Assembly (NCBI GenBank): GCA_013400975.1
Contig: WBMZ01006359.1
Location: 18,637-82,636, forward strand
Origin: Atrichornis clamosus
Taxonomy: Eukaryota; Chordata; Aves; Passeriformes; Menuridae
Length of the DNA: 64,000 bases
Reading direction: 5' to 3'
Shown here: positions 1 through 11,230 of the stretch, piece after piece
Layout of the letters: each line of letters begins with the position of its first letter
How positions within the stretch are numbered: position 1 is the stretch's first letter
Translations under genes and position numbers: made by a program
Notes under the pieces: model-generated
Seen by the model: only the letters and a program-made list of their open reading frames with translations
Database searches by the model: none
What the model was told of the DNA's origin: nothing

Positions 1-2689
1 TTAGAGTAAAGGAGATGGGTCCAAATGACAAAAGGTCTAATTCTTCTGTGTCACACCCAGACTTATGCATATGTTTAACTCCTGTGATCGAGATGGTGTA
101 ATAAATAACTTGGGAGTAACACAGAGGTAAATCAGACCTCTTGTATTTGGATGATCCAATTTTTCTTGTCCTCCAATTTTTTGTGAGTCAGGAGGTCGAA
201 AAGAACTTATCTGTCTACACTCCCCAGGAGCTCATATACCCAGCTACTTAAAGAAACCAATACTCCACAAATTATTGAGATTAGCAAATACAGCAGAGGA
301 GACCAGTGGTAGAAATAGCAGGAATGCTGCAATTAAGGAATAATATGCAGAGATTTGACAGAATAAAAAAGAAAGCCGTTGATCCAGGGCTGATGTCTCC
401 CGTCCTTCCTTCTCCCACAAAAGTTGCTTTACTGAAACTTTATTTGTGAGGTACTAAAGGAAATATGTACCTAAGGTGGCAGGGAAGCCAGGTGTCTGAG
501 ACACAAACAGCAAAGTTTCACCTGAAAATTGCTGCCATTTGGAAGTCCATGTCTATATCACAGAGATTCCATTAATGGAGAGGAAAAAGCCTGTCTACAG
601 CAAGATACATCTTGCCTTGAAGTAGTCACCTGAATGTAGGTCCCTGGTTGAAGTGCTTTGTGCCCCCAAAGTGCTGGTGCTGCTTGGTCGAGTATTTGAA
701 GAAGTGACTGCCCAAGACGTCAATACTTAGAGCTGGATAAGCTAAATCCCTCCCAAGACATTTAAGTTATGATCTGGCATTTGATGGGCAGTGCCTGCCC
801 ATGCTCTGAGCAGAGCAAACCTTGATAGTCTTATGGGTAATTATAGACCTTATGGGTCTAATACCAGGTGGTGTAAAGAACCCACCAGTAAACACCCTCT
901 AGCTCCTGCAGCTAACACAGTACCCTCTGCACTACACACTCTGTCAATGAGCAAGGAAACAAAAGTTCATATACTGCTAACAAGGTGGGCTTTTTCCTTT
1001 ATCTGTTGTAAGTCTGCTTTTTTGTTTTCTTTGGAAGTAAAGTTGATGAGCACTGTTTTGGTTTCTTATGCTTTAGTTTGACAAATGGCTTGAACACATT
1101 AAATTGATAGGGCTAAAATTACTTATTTTACAGGTTTGGGGCTTGTTTTAGCCTGGATTCTCAGTCTGGTTCACTGCTCAGACCCAAGATTATGTAGATT
1201 GGTGCAAGAGAGGGTCAGAGTGGCTGGAGATGAAGCAGGGCAAAGTGCTTCTTTCAGCATCAGTGCCAGCTTCTGGTAGCTAAAACTGTTTGTGAACTGT
1301 AGCTTATCTGTACTGTTCTTGATTCAGAAGATGGGGAACAAAATACTGCCTTGTAACCCACATGTCTGAAAAGTGTTTATGATTCTTATAAGAAGATGAT
1401 TTTTTTTTTTCTGAGAAATGCTAGTTGATGCTATAAATAGTGTTTCAGAGTTTAGGTCAGAGGTTCCAGAGATGTCTCATATCTTCTGACACTATTTAGA
1501 AATATAAAATTTATAAGGCAGTAATCTATGTCTATAATAGTCATTATCTCTCTGAAGGCAGTGTGATGCTTGCCTGACCCTCTGACATTGTTTGAAGCAG
1601 AAAAATTAAAAAATAAAAACAGCTGAAAGAAAATCAGAATCATCATGTTTCTCATGCACTACTTGTTCAATATTGCTGGTTCTGGACCACCAGGGATCAG
1701 AGATTACGTGTGTGACAAGCCTTTTATCAGATAGCTGGCAACATCCAGGGCAGAAAAAGTTATCATGTGGCAACTCATAACGGTTTTCATTTTTGCTAGC
1801 ACTCTTTGGGATTTTGAGGATCTTAAGCTGCTTACAAGCCTTGGGCTGATCCTTCATTTCTTCACGAAATATGTAAGCAGTCTAAATTTTTCATACGAGA
1901 TTAGAGGTGCCTATAACCTGACTCTGAAATAAGTTTCACACACTATGACTGCTGGATACAGTCATAAATTTATCAGTTCATGGTACAATTTATAGCAGGA
2001 GTTACATCCATTATCTGGTAGGGTGTGTTTCCCAGGGTGAATATTAGGCAGATCATGGTTTACGCTAACCTTGCTCCCCATTGACAAAGTTGATAGGAAA
2101 GCCCCAAGAAGACTTGCGCAATCTCTGGGCAAAGATTTCTTACCTGAGAGAGCTCTCTGCCTATTCTGTTGTTGGACCATTTTGTATGTCTCCCAAAGTG
2201 CAAGAAGATTAAGAAGCCTAGACCTGAGTGATGAAGACATAGCATTTAATGCTCCATTTCCTCCAATAGATATGTTTGAAGACACAGTTATGTGGCTTTG
2301 TTGGAGCTGAAAATTTTTATCTATACCTCAACTAATTGCACTAGTGAAAGTCGTATAGCTCATGCAGAAGACGTACGGAAATCTTTGCAGAAATCAAGTC
2401 TTCACTGACTTTCTCAAAGTCTCAAAACCAACTGATTGGTTGCAACACGGCCAAGAGCAGAATCTATATACAGTCACTGTTTTTGCTTACCAGACCTTCC
2501 TTCCCCATAAAGAGTGCTAGCTCCAATTGTTCTCATTCTTGCAAAAAAATTTTCAAACTACGTCCTTTAGTCATGTGAATTGCTTTCCTCTTTATCCGTA
2601 ATGTTGCTATTAATCATGTCAACAAATTAGCTCTCCAGTATGGATGCAGGTAACCTGAAACATTGTCTTTGCATAATGTTTTTTCTTGT
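1..2689. other. Unassigned AT-rich DNA, no gene seen
   Basis: No frame here is both long and protein-like; the open frames are under about 110 codons and overlap one another on both strands, as chance frames do. I recognise no repeat with confidence. The first ~150 bases have wording loosely like old amniote repeats, but too weakly to call. Probably intergenic or intronic single-copy DNA. Confidence 0.5.
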
Positions 2690-2691
2690 GC

Positions 2692-3140
2692 TCAGTACTT
2701 AACCTGACCAATATCCCACAAGGGACAGAGGCATGCTGAAATAGACGGGTAAGGTGACCCACTCCTCTTCCAGCTGTACCCCATTATGGTGGACTTCCTT
2801 GCCTCTGAACAGGATGGCTGCCTTCCCATTCTTCCCCTGCTCCGCCTGCACAGTGAGGACGTTGCCCTTGTTGCCCAGGAGCACTCTAGACTTGCAGTCA
2901 TTTCTGACATGATCAAGTGCTCCTGGAAGACACAATCTTCCCTGCTTTAAGATTAACTAGTTTCTTGGTGGTAAAAGAATTCATTGCCCAGGAAAAGCCT
3001 GTACTAACTCTAATGAAAAACACTAATAGGGAGTGAAGGGCAGATGCCTCCCTTCCTTCCTTAGAGCTGTATATTCTGGTATCTGTAACTAATACTCCAG
3101 GCTTTCTCATCCACTTTGTTTCCAGTGCACTTGACAGCAC
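2692..3140 (-). pseudogene. Unidentified decayed coding-like stretch (minus strand)
   Basis: On the minus strand two open frames follow each other and together cover about 450 bases. The upstream one runs from 3140 to 2913 and ends shortly after residues KAGKIVSSRS. The other is open from about 2935 to 2699 and includes LLGNKGNVLTVQAEQGKNGK followed by AAILFRGKEV. The second frame has no true ATG at its head, since the codon there is TTG, so the stretch is not an intact gene. Composition is less AT-rich than the flanks. I do not recognise the family. It directly abuts the end of the minus-strand LTR at 3180, so it could be internal sequence of the same retroelement, an old host exon, a processed pseudogene, or chance. 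No tRNA primer-binding site (TGG...) is visible just beyond the LTR, which weakens the retroelement reading. Confidence 0.25.
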
Positions 3141-3179
3141 TCTGGCTGAAGTCTGCTCCTAGCAAGGACTGGTTGCAAA

Positions 3180-3760
3180 TGTAAGACCCCAGTATAGCTG
3201 CTTCTCTTTTCCCTTTTATCTTTATTCCCTCCTCCCATCAGTTAGCTCCTTCAGTGGGGAAATTAGATGGAAAAAACTTGTGGATCAAGAGAAAGGCAAT
3301 TTAATAAAGCAAAAGCAAAGGCTGTGCATGCAGAAGCATGAGAAAACAAAACATCTATTCTCTACTTCCCATTAGCAGACGATGTCCAGCCTGGGAAGCA
3401 GGGGTACAGCACATGTAGTGGTTGCTTCGGAAGACAGATGTCATAAATAACAAAGGCCCTCCCATGCTTCCTCCTTTTTTCTCTTAGCTTTTATTGCTGG
3501 GCAGATGTCATATGGTATGGACTATCCCTTTGGAAAGCTTGGGTCAGCTGCTGCAGCTGTGTTCCCCCTGAAGATCTTGTCTGTCCCCAGCCCACTGGCC
3601 TTTGAGAGTGAGGCAGGGGAGGTTGGAGAGACAGCCTTGGTGCTGTTCAAGGGCTGCTCAAATCACTGACATCGTATCAACACCTTTCTAGCTACAGAGC
3701 ACAGCCCTATTGAGGGCTACCATGGGGAAAATCAACTCCATCTCAGCCAGACCCAATACA
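3180..3760 (-). mobile_element. Avian endogenous retrovirus LTR (probably solo), minus strand
   Basis: The segment resembles an LTR type I know from bird genomes. Read on the minus strand it begins TGTATTGGGTCTGGC at 3760 and ends GGTCTTACA at 3180, giving the TG...CA termini expected of an LTR and a length of 581 bp. Inside, in the right order for an LTR, are a TATA-like CAATAAAAGC (3488-3497, minus strand) and an AATAAA poly(A) signal (3221-3226, minus strand). No primer-binding site, second LTR, or gag/pol frame is recognisable next to it, so it is most likely a solo LTR left by recombination. Matching target-site duplications are not visible (left flank GCAAA, right flank ATTTT), so the ends may be eroded. 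Family assignment (ERVL-like or ERVK-like) is not possible without a search. The identification as an avian LTR is fairly firm; the exact ends are less so. Confidence 0.72.
3488..3497 (-). promoter_or_regulatory. TATA-like box of the LTR
   Basis: Minus-strand CAATAAAAGC sits about 265 bases inside the LTR, upstream of the poly(A) signal, which is where an LTR promoter would lie. Whether it still works cannot be told. Confidence 0.45.
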
Positions 3761-6700
3761 ATTTTTTTTTTCTTAATTAATTGCTCAATTCCATTTTTTT
3801 CTGACAAAAATGCTGACATTAGCTGAAGATGATAATCCTAACGTAGCTATGCAACATTTAAAATTACTTTGAACTGCTATGGTTAAATCACTCAATCTAT
3901 GACAATATTTATTTAATTTTAAATTACATTAATGGTATCCTTTTAACAGTATTTTGCATCAAATTCATTATTTTAATTTAGTTTTCATAAGGATTACTTG
4001 GAGGCTAGAGAAATGCTTTGTCTATTTTATTTTTAAAACTCATAGAGTTATCTATGTAAGAAAAGAAAGAGCTGTTTTATTCATAAAATACCATTGAAAA
4101 ATAATTTAGCAATATTTAATTATTCTTGGATGTAGACAAGATAATTACATGCATGTTTTTGCATACAGTATAAATTAAAATTGAAGTTTACCACTCATTT
4201 TGGAGTAAAGTTCATTTGATACAGTTCAAAGAGTATATGAAGTCCAAATCTGTATTGGGAAGATACTAGAATTGGTTATTTTTATTTCCTCGCATTAGAT
4301 GGCTATTTATGTAGTTCAAACTGATAATGTCTGTTTATGTTGCAAGAAAACTTTGAACAAGGGAGGAAGCACAGGAACAGTTGGGAAATAGAGGTGACCC
4401 ACCTCTGCAAGGGCAGGCAGCAGGTCCACCAGGAATGGCAGTAGCAGCAGAGCAGCTGGGCTTGGTGGTGATTTTGCCAAAACCCCATGAGCAGAGACTG
4501 CCAGCAAAATTTATTGAGTGAGCACTTTTCTGAGCCAGCCCAATCCCTTTCTCATAATAACTGTCCTGAGCTCACACAGTGAGGTTTGCCATCTAGGTCC
4601 AGCTGTAATGACAAAATAAAAGCTGCAGGCTGGCATTGATCAATTAGTATATACATCCCAAATTAATCCTGTGTGTGCTACTTGACTTTTATAGGCATAT
4701 TTATCATATGTAAATTGAAATATTCAGTATGCTAGAATGACATTTGTTGTTAATGTTCAGATATTCTAACTGAATTATTTTGCAGAAACTATAATGTAAG
4801 GTACCAGTACTCTTCAGTGTCATATTTCTGATAACACTGCAGGAACACAATTCCATTTCATAATAGCACAGTCTTGCTAATCATAAACACTAAATTTGCT
4901 GACTTACATGTCAGTGTTAGCACACAGCCTCAGAAATGCATTGCTCCTCAAGACAAACTGAAATGTCCCGACTCTTGTCAGTACATAGGGAATTCAAGTT
5001 GTCAAAAAAAGAATCTCTGTACATGCATAACAAGAGGTGATTGGGAACCAGGCTAGTAGATTATACCATGCCTGTGCAAATACGAAGAGAGAGAACCTTA
5101 CTTCCATGCAGCTAACTCTGTACTCAGTGAAGTGTGAAAGGGAAACAATTTATCTCTTTTCTTCTCTTTGCATGTTTTATACCCTCAACTGGGCTCATGC
5201 TTTTAGATGCAACACACGGTTTATCTTATTGGGCAACAGTACAATTTTCTACTACATTTTGTAGCAGCCACAGAAAAGAAAGGGTGATAGAGTACACTGG
5301 TTCCCATGGATGAGAATGGCAGACGTGCTAGGTTGATCCATAGGAGGCTGTCTGTTGTATATTTCTTTGTGGGATTGGTTGAGCACAGTTTTTTTCAGGG
5401 AAGTGTGTACAATCATACCTTATCTGGTCAGGTATGTGGTCATACTTATGCGTCTGCTTATCTGGTCAGGGTTTTTGCATCCTCTTTTTTCCTTTTGTAA
5501 TATATTTGTTACAACAGCATGGAAAAAAAAGAGAGATAATATGTTCTACATGCATAGTTTTATCATAGTAATTTCTCTTCTAGTGTAGCTGTTACTCATT
5601 TCTTTCGTCACAGCCTCTCTTTTAGTACTTCTGTAATTTTTATTCAGGCAGGGTTTTCCCGGCTATTTCACATGTTGATCAGACGGCACATGATTGAGAT
5701 GGAGCCTTTGACTTTTACAATTGTTGTTCACATCAAGAGGAAAGCAAAGGGATTCAAATATTACCAGAGAGGTATGGTTTAAAACGTGTTCTGCCTGGGC
5801 TGATGAAGTGCTTCTGTGGCGTTTCAGAGCTTGGGCAGAGTCAAACCCCTGGTCCCACTTAAGCAGTGGTGCAAAGGTCTCTCATAATACCAGCCTCCGG
5901 CTCTTTGTACTCTGGAGAGCCTGTAGCCTGCTCTTGCCTGTTTCCCACGCTGAGGAAGAAGGAACTTCCATCTGTAACACACCAGAGACAGAGGCCAGCA
6001 CAATGCACAGGGAGAGCATTTTTTAATGCAGATGAATGGAGCAAATTGTGCATCCCGTCTCTCTAACAGAGATAATCCCTCTCAAGGTACAACTTTTTCT
6101 TGTGCTTCTACTGGGAGGAGGCAGCTTTGCCCAGGTGCCACCCCCTTGTCCTGGGATATATGTAGCCCTTCATGTAAGTGATGTGCACTTATACAAGGGA
6201 AGCACAACTTCAGAAAAATTATTTGCTGACATTTTCTGCCTTACTACCACTCATATGGCCTTTTTTTGTAAATTCACAGAACTGAACACAGTGATAAAAC
6301 AGTGATTTTGAGATGAATTGCTAGCTGTTAGATGGAACCTGCTGATAATCCACTGTAGCAGAAAGATCACGTGTTATTTGAAGCAGCCAAGTGTCATAAT
6401 GATGACCTTCTTTAAATCAGTATTGCATGGTTTAAAATTTACAACTAATCACTTGATACAAACACAAAGTGCTCAGAAAGTAAAAGTGCCTGAAGCTTCT
6501 TTATGCAATGAACCATTCAATTAAAGCTTGAGAATGTTGTGGGCTAGCCAGCATGGTGCAAATTGAACCAAAAATTTCTAGAGGGACTTGTGTGTCTTAA
6601 AAATTGAGGTTACAAATTGGAGTTTGCATCTAGGACTGTGAGTCTGGGCTGAAACAGAGTTAGTCCAGCCTCAGAGAGGAATTGGAGCAACCTACAGTCT

Positions 6701-6795
6701 GACAGACCTCAAAAGGATTTCAAGACTATTCCCCTTTACCAAATCAGAATCACCTGTACCTGTCAGCCTGATGAAAGCTTGTCTACCATCTTTTT
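3761..6795. other. Unassigned, partly very AT-rich DNA
   Basis: Bases 3761-4340 are strongly AT-rich with many TTTAAAT/AATTAA stretches and no open frame of note. The rest has only short chance frames. A 13-base word, TTATCTGGTCAGG, occurs twice 38 bases apart (5420-5432 and 5458-5470), a small local duplication. No exon or interspersed repeat recognised. Confidence 0.45.
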
Positions 6796-7040
6796 TAAGA
6801 TCCCCACTGACAGACTGCAGAGCCTGTTCAAATTACTTGTTTCAGTACCCCACTTATCATTAGAAAGTTTTACTATGCTTTCTTGCTGTAAAATGTCTTC
6901 TTGTGTTCATCATCAGTATTCAGAACAAGTTATGTTCTTGTTCTTTGCCTTCTGCCTTCTTTCTGCAGGTCAATCTTGCTCATCCAGCTTTTTCTTGTAG
7001 GTCCTGGTTTCCAGACTTCTTGTTCCATCTAGTGTCTCAA
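6796..7040 (-). mobile_element. Ancient CR1-like LINE fragment (minus strand)
   Basis: The plus strand reads like a heavily mutated reverse complement of the 3' part of old CR1 elements: phrases around ATCCCCACTGACAGACT, CATTAGAAAGTTT, a TCTTGTT/CTTTGCCTTC stretch and TGTTCCATCTAGTGT fall in the order expected of the CR1 consensus. Divergence is high, so it was inserted long ago. Ends are approximate. Confidence 0.5.
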
Positions 7041-7539
7041 TCTACACACTAAATATTAATTTGTGCTTGTTCACAGCTAGTTACATGTCTCAGAGCTTCA
7101 TCTGGAAAAAAAACCAAAAAGCCTTTTAGCAGTTGAAGCCATAGCAGAATGTGGGCTCTTTGTAATGCCCATGGGACTGGTGAGTTGCACTGACGCTGAA
7201 GTGAATGTTATCCTTCATGTTCACTTTCATCTGCTCTACAAACATGGTTACAAAAGTCATGGTTTTATTAATGGTATTAATTCCCATAGACTGTTTGTCC
7301 TAGAGTATCATAAGATATGTGTTGCAGTTTGTTTGTGTAAATTGACCAAAATTAATCCATGGTTGTGCCTACACTGCAAAGGATCTCCGTACAGATAAAT
7401 ACAAAATTCATCAAAACACAGTTCCTGCCAGATTGGTTCCCAGGAGATTTGCAGCCCGATTCAATTGAAAAGGGAATCCTATTCTCTTTTAACTTCCTAG
7501 GCTGAATGCCTCCTCACTCCCTTCACTAACTCCAGCACA

Positions 7540-7795
7540 GCAGGAAGCTCTGTTGATGGAAGGCACACGCGGTACCCGGGAGCAATCTGGAATACCGCAC
7601 GGACAGAGGAGGGTGGAATGCGGCCAGAGTGACAGAGATGATGCGAGGACTGATGCAGGAAGGCCGGCAGGACCTCAGCAGGTGGCACTCTTCCCTCTAC
7701 ATCTGCGTGGGGAGGGAGCCGCTCCCAGCAGTGCACAGCATCCCTCTGCTGACACACCAGCTCGGGATGCAGTGCGAAATCCAAAGCCTTGACCT
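7540..7795. other. Small GC- and CpG-rich patch, possible old exon
   Basis: About 250 bases here are clearly richer in G+C than the surroundings and contain roughly nine CpG dinucleotides, in a region where CpG is otherwise scarce. Frames stay open across it on both strands: a plus-strand frame of about 80 codons (7553-7792), a second plus-strand frame containing RVTEMMRGLMQEGRQDLSRW and ending in a TGA just past 7800, and a 115-codon minus-strand frame (7497-7844). High GC alone lengthens chance frames, so overlapping openness is not proof of coding. I recognise no domain. Possibilities are a diverged exon, a fragment of a GC-rich repeat, or a decayed small CpG island. Confidence 0.25.
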
Positions 7796-8180
7796 CTTTT
7801 GATTGCTGGGTTTTTTTATGGAGTCGTCCTTGATTCATGTACAAAAATAGTTTACTAAAGGTTCTTGAAATTTCAACTCAGATGATCTGCCTAATGAGAT
7901 GTCTATCTATAGCCATGGCTCTGTAAATTATTCCTTGCTCCTTGCTCAGGCAGTGCAATCCTAACACAACTGTGCTTTGATGTCAGACATCACTGTCTTT
8001 CTAGACTAGTGGTGATCTTGGGCTGTACAGTCAGAGCAATTTGAGATGCAAATCCTTGTATTCTAATAGACTGTCGTATGTGTTGCACTGGCTTTTCAGC
8101 CAGTCAGTCAGTATGTTTGCAGAGTGAATTTAGTGAGAGCTTAAAAAACTAACATGAACACAAAGTGTAACACTGTATGA

Positions 8181-8216
8181 TTGTACCCCTACTTTTTATT
8201 GTACCCTTACTTTTTA
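8181..8216. repeat. 18-bp tandem duplication
   Basis: TTGTACCCCTACTTTTTA (8181-8198) is followed directly by a second copy with one change, TTGTACCCTTACTTTTTA (8199-8216). On the minus strand the junction creates AATAAA. Confidence 0.9.
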
Positions 8217-8251
8217 CTGAACTCTTTAAACAGGGAACCTGATTTGGGTGA

Positions 8252-9339
8252 TTAAGGGTGTCTTGTTCGCCCTAGCCCTTGTGGCCATACAAAGAAAAGT
8301 AAAAGAAGCTTTGGCAATAAATGGTTATAATGATTTTTAATCCCCAAGTTTCCCTGTACCAAAGCCTCAAGGATTTCTTTCCTGCTTTCTGTGAGTGTTG
8401 TTTTCTGAAGGTATATCTGAAGTTTCAGCAGGTACTTGCCTTTGAGTCCTTGCTTCACAGCAGGAATTCCACCCAGGGTCAGGATTGTCTGGTTCTGTGT
8501 TGACAGAGGCTTGCACAGTTGTTGACTTTGCTTAATTGAAGAGCCTCCTTTTGTTACAGTCTCTTCAGGAGTTTTGGATGGTAGGTAGCTCTGAGTCAAT
8601 TTATTGACATTTGTCTCTTCAGGGTATATTTTTATTAAGGCCTATCAGAAGAATGACCTTTTCTACTAACCACTATTTTTTTATATGCACCTCTTCGAGA
8701 GTACTCCTTAGGACATTTAACTTGAATATACTTGCCTACTGGGTAATCTCTTCTTTTATGCTGAGATTGATTTTGGTGCCTAGCTGTCCAGCTGTGTACC
8801 CCTCTGTGATGTGTGGAGTTCCAGCTGCTGTGAACTGATTGAAATCCCATCAGCAAGAATAGCTTGCGCCTCTTGGGAAAACGGAATGTTTTGCTGCTCC
8901 TCAAAGTCCTAGCTAGTCTGCATCATACCTGTGGCCCTGTTGCTGTTGGCTGGCACATGTGTCACACACTTCTTGTCCTACTGCAGTGCCATTCACTTAG
9001 GATACGGCAAATGAGAGTGTGATGGGTTTTGGTGATTGTCTCAGGTGAAGTAGATTGGGACAGCGAATTTTTTTTCTGTTGTAGATCCTTTGGAAGTTTG
9101 TGGCCAAGTTGTCCTTCCAGTCACTGCATACGGGACGAGATTGATCTTTAGTGGGGAGTCTTACAGAAGTTGTTGCAGAAGAACTCAACCTTTCTCACAG
9201 TGGCTGGAGTGGTGGTGTCCCAGAGGTGTGCATCCCTAGTTTGGATGGGCTTCCAGAGGAGTACTCCCAGAGGAAGTACTTCTGCTTTATTCACAGCAGG
9301 TGTAAGCATGATGTGATCTTACCTGAGAAATATCCATAG
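8252..9339 (-). pseudogene. ORF-rich minus-strand block, possible decayed retrocopy
   Basis: Three minus-strand open frames lie head to tail with little gap: 9188-8997 (63 codons), 8904-8635 (89 codons) and 8599-8252 (115 codons). Another minus-strand frame is open from about 9300 down to a stop near 9150. They are in different frames, so this would be a gene broken by several small indels and stops, or a run of chance frames. The 115-codon frame has few aromatic or low-complexity runs and looks fairly protein-like, for example ILTLGGIPAVKQGLKGKYLL. I recognise no domain. About 50 bases beyond the last stop the minus strand carries AATAAA inside the 18-bp duplication, which would fit a 3' end, but no poly(A) tract is present. 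The AATAAA and the contiguous frames favour a decayed retrocopy over a spliced gene. Low confidence. Confidence 0.22.
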
Positions 9340-10424
9340 TATCCATTAAATATCCATAATTCCCAGATCATGTGAGATACAGCCCACAGTGGTTGAAGTT
9401 CAAGATTAATTTTTTTCACCATATCTGAGTTTTATAATGTTCAATGATAGAGGTTAATTCCAAGACTTAATGCACAATCTCAGACTAAACTAAAAACCTG
9501 CAGTAAGGACTAGAGGAGGTCCAAATTCTCCTGACAATAAAGTCTTCTGGGCCAGTCTTCATATCATACCATATTGTTACGAAGTTCATGTGCATGGTAG
9601 ACATGCTTATATCAAACATACCTGTGGTAGATTCATCCCCTGCTTGCAATGTCACAGGCACTTCATTTCCTTCCAGTAAGAATTAGATTTATGTAAGTAC
9701 ACAGAAGAACCATTACTATGAGTTTGTTTCACCAAGCAGTACTAACAACTGGACAGTGAGGTTAGTTGGCTGACAGCAACTATGAGTATGGCTTTTATTG
9801 TACTGGAAGGTTATTTCCCTTTAAGCCATGTAATACTCTAAGATACTAAAAATTATGTTAAAAAGGTCCCCTCAAGGTCTTAATTGAATTACTGGTATCA
9901 GACATTCTCTGGCTCTGAAGACATCAAGGCCATTATGGGGGAAACAAAAATTATGTACCATATGGCACATCTAAAATACTCAGTAATTTGAAGAGAGTGT
10001 TTGCTGAGAACAAATTTTATAGCAAACCAAGCTGTAAATTTTCTATAGCTTTGAAAAATCACCATGAAAGAAATAAGAGGACAAAACAATGAAATGTGTA
10101 GCCTGCCCTGCTTCTTGAATGCAGGTTTATCAGTGACTGATTGTATTCTTTTCATTGTACATAAGCATACACGAGACTTTTTCAAATATAAACTCTAATG
10201 ATGATTATCATTTTAGTGTAGGGACATGAAAGCATTCTGTAGACATGACTAAGTTCACACTCAGTGTTTCCTGACAGGCATTTCTGTAATAATACATTTC
10301 ACCTGCTTCTGGAATGTTCACATTTCCTGCTTTTTGTGTCAGGAGAAAGATGGCCACAAGCAAAGAGGTGAATTGCAATATTTAAGTTTTCAGACCTAAG
10401 AAGGACACTTCGCGGTCTTCACTA
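9340..10424. other. Unassigned DNA
   Basis: Only short frames in AT-rich sequence; no recognisable exon, RNA gene or repeat. Confidence 0.5.
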
Positions 10425-10550
10425 TCTTCATTTTGCAGCTGGAAGACAGAAGGCCAGAAGGTAAATGATTGCCCAGCATCCTCCATGAGGTCTCTCACAG
10501 TACTGGAAGGATCAACCAGATCTTTAGATCTCCAGTGCTGCACCATCAGT
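10425..10550 (-). repeat. MIR-like tRNA-derived SINE remnant (minus strand)
   Basis: The plus strand reads as a mutated reverse complement of the MIR core: CTTCATTTTGCAGCTGGAAG, then a ...GTAAATGATTGCCCA... stretch where MIR has its 'gtaagtgacttgccca' word, then a CTCACAG...GGATCAACCAGATCT block. The order matches the family. Divergence is high, as expected of an amniote-age SINE. Ends are approximate. Confidence 0.45.
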
Positions 10551-11100
10551 CACAAGATTGTCTTCCCTGATGTGCAGGACTCTCTATGTACTCCCATCAA
10601 CACTTGCTTTGCTTCTTCCTTCCTAGCCCAGAATATACAGAATACCATTATTTGCAATACTATTTGTTCCTTCAAACTTACAATACAGTAAGTATTAGTG
10701 TTACTTAATTGCAGTAAATAATACATCTTGAACCTTGCTGTCTGAGGCATTCAGGATACTGTGATAGATGGCCAAGTAAAGTCACTGTAGTTGCACTTTT
10801 GGGTCACTCAGCATCCCAATAACATGGTTGACAGCCAGTAGCCGCCAGTTCATACCCTGCTCTGTCTGCAAAGGTTGCATTTGCAGGGAGCCAGGACTCT
10901 GGCAGCTAAGAAGATCCCTCACTCGGCTGGAGCACACGGCTGAGGCTCTTAAGGGTAACAGTTCTCCCAGTTTGTGTGACAGGTACATGTTTGTGGTAGG
11001 CATTTCAACACAGCAAATCCTGGGACATCCTGATTTCCAGTGTGTATCATCTGGCAGTTCTCATTCACTGGACCAGCAGTTCACCTGCTGGGATGGCCTG

Positions 11101-11200
11101 TTCTTTCTCTTTTTGCTTTTGGTTGGGTGTTTTTTGGTCTTGTTTTTTGGAGGTTTTTGGTTTTATTTTTATTACTTGTTTAGTTATTTTCATTATTCTT
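11101..11200. repeat. T/G-rich low-complexity tract
   Basis: About 100 bases are dominated by T with G pairs (for example GTTTTTTGGTCTTGTTTTTT). The long frames crossing it translate to strings of F, L, V and W and are not credible proteins. Confidence 0.7.
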
Positions 11201-11230
11201 AAGTCTAAAAAAGGGAAAGTGCAAGCCTAA

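Noticed and set aside
10828..11202. 124-codon plus-strand frame
   Set aside because: Its C-terminal third is translation of the T/G-rich low-complexity tract at 11101-11200.
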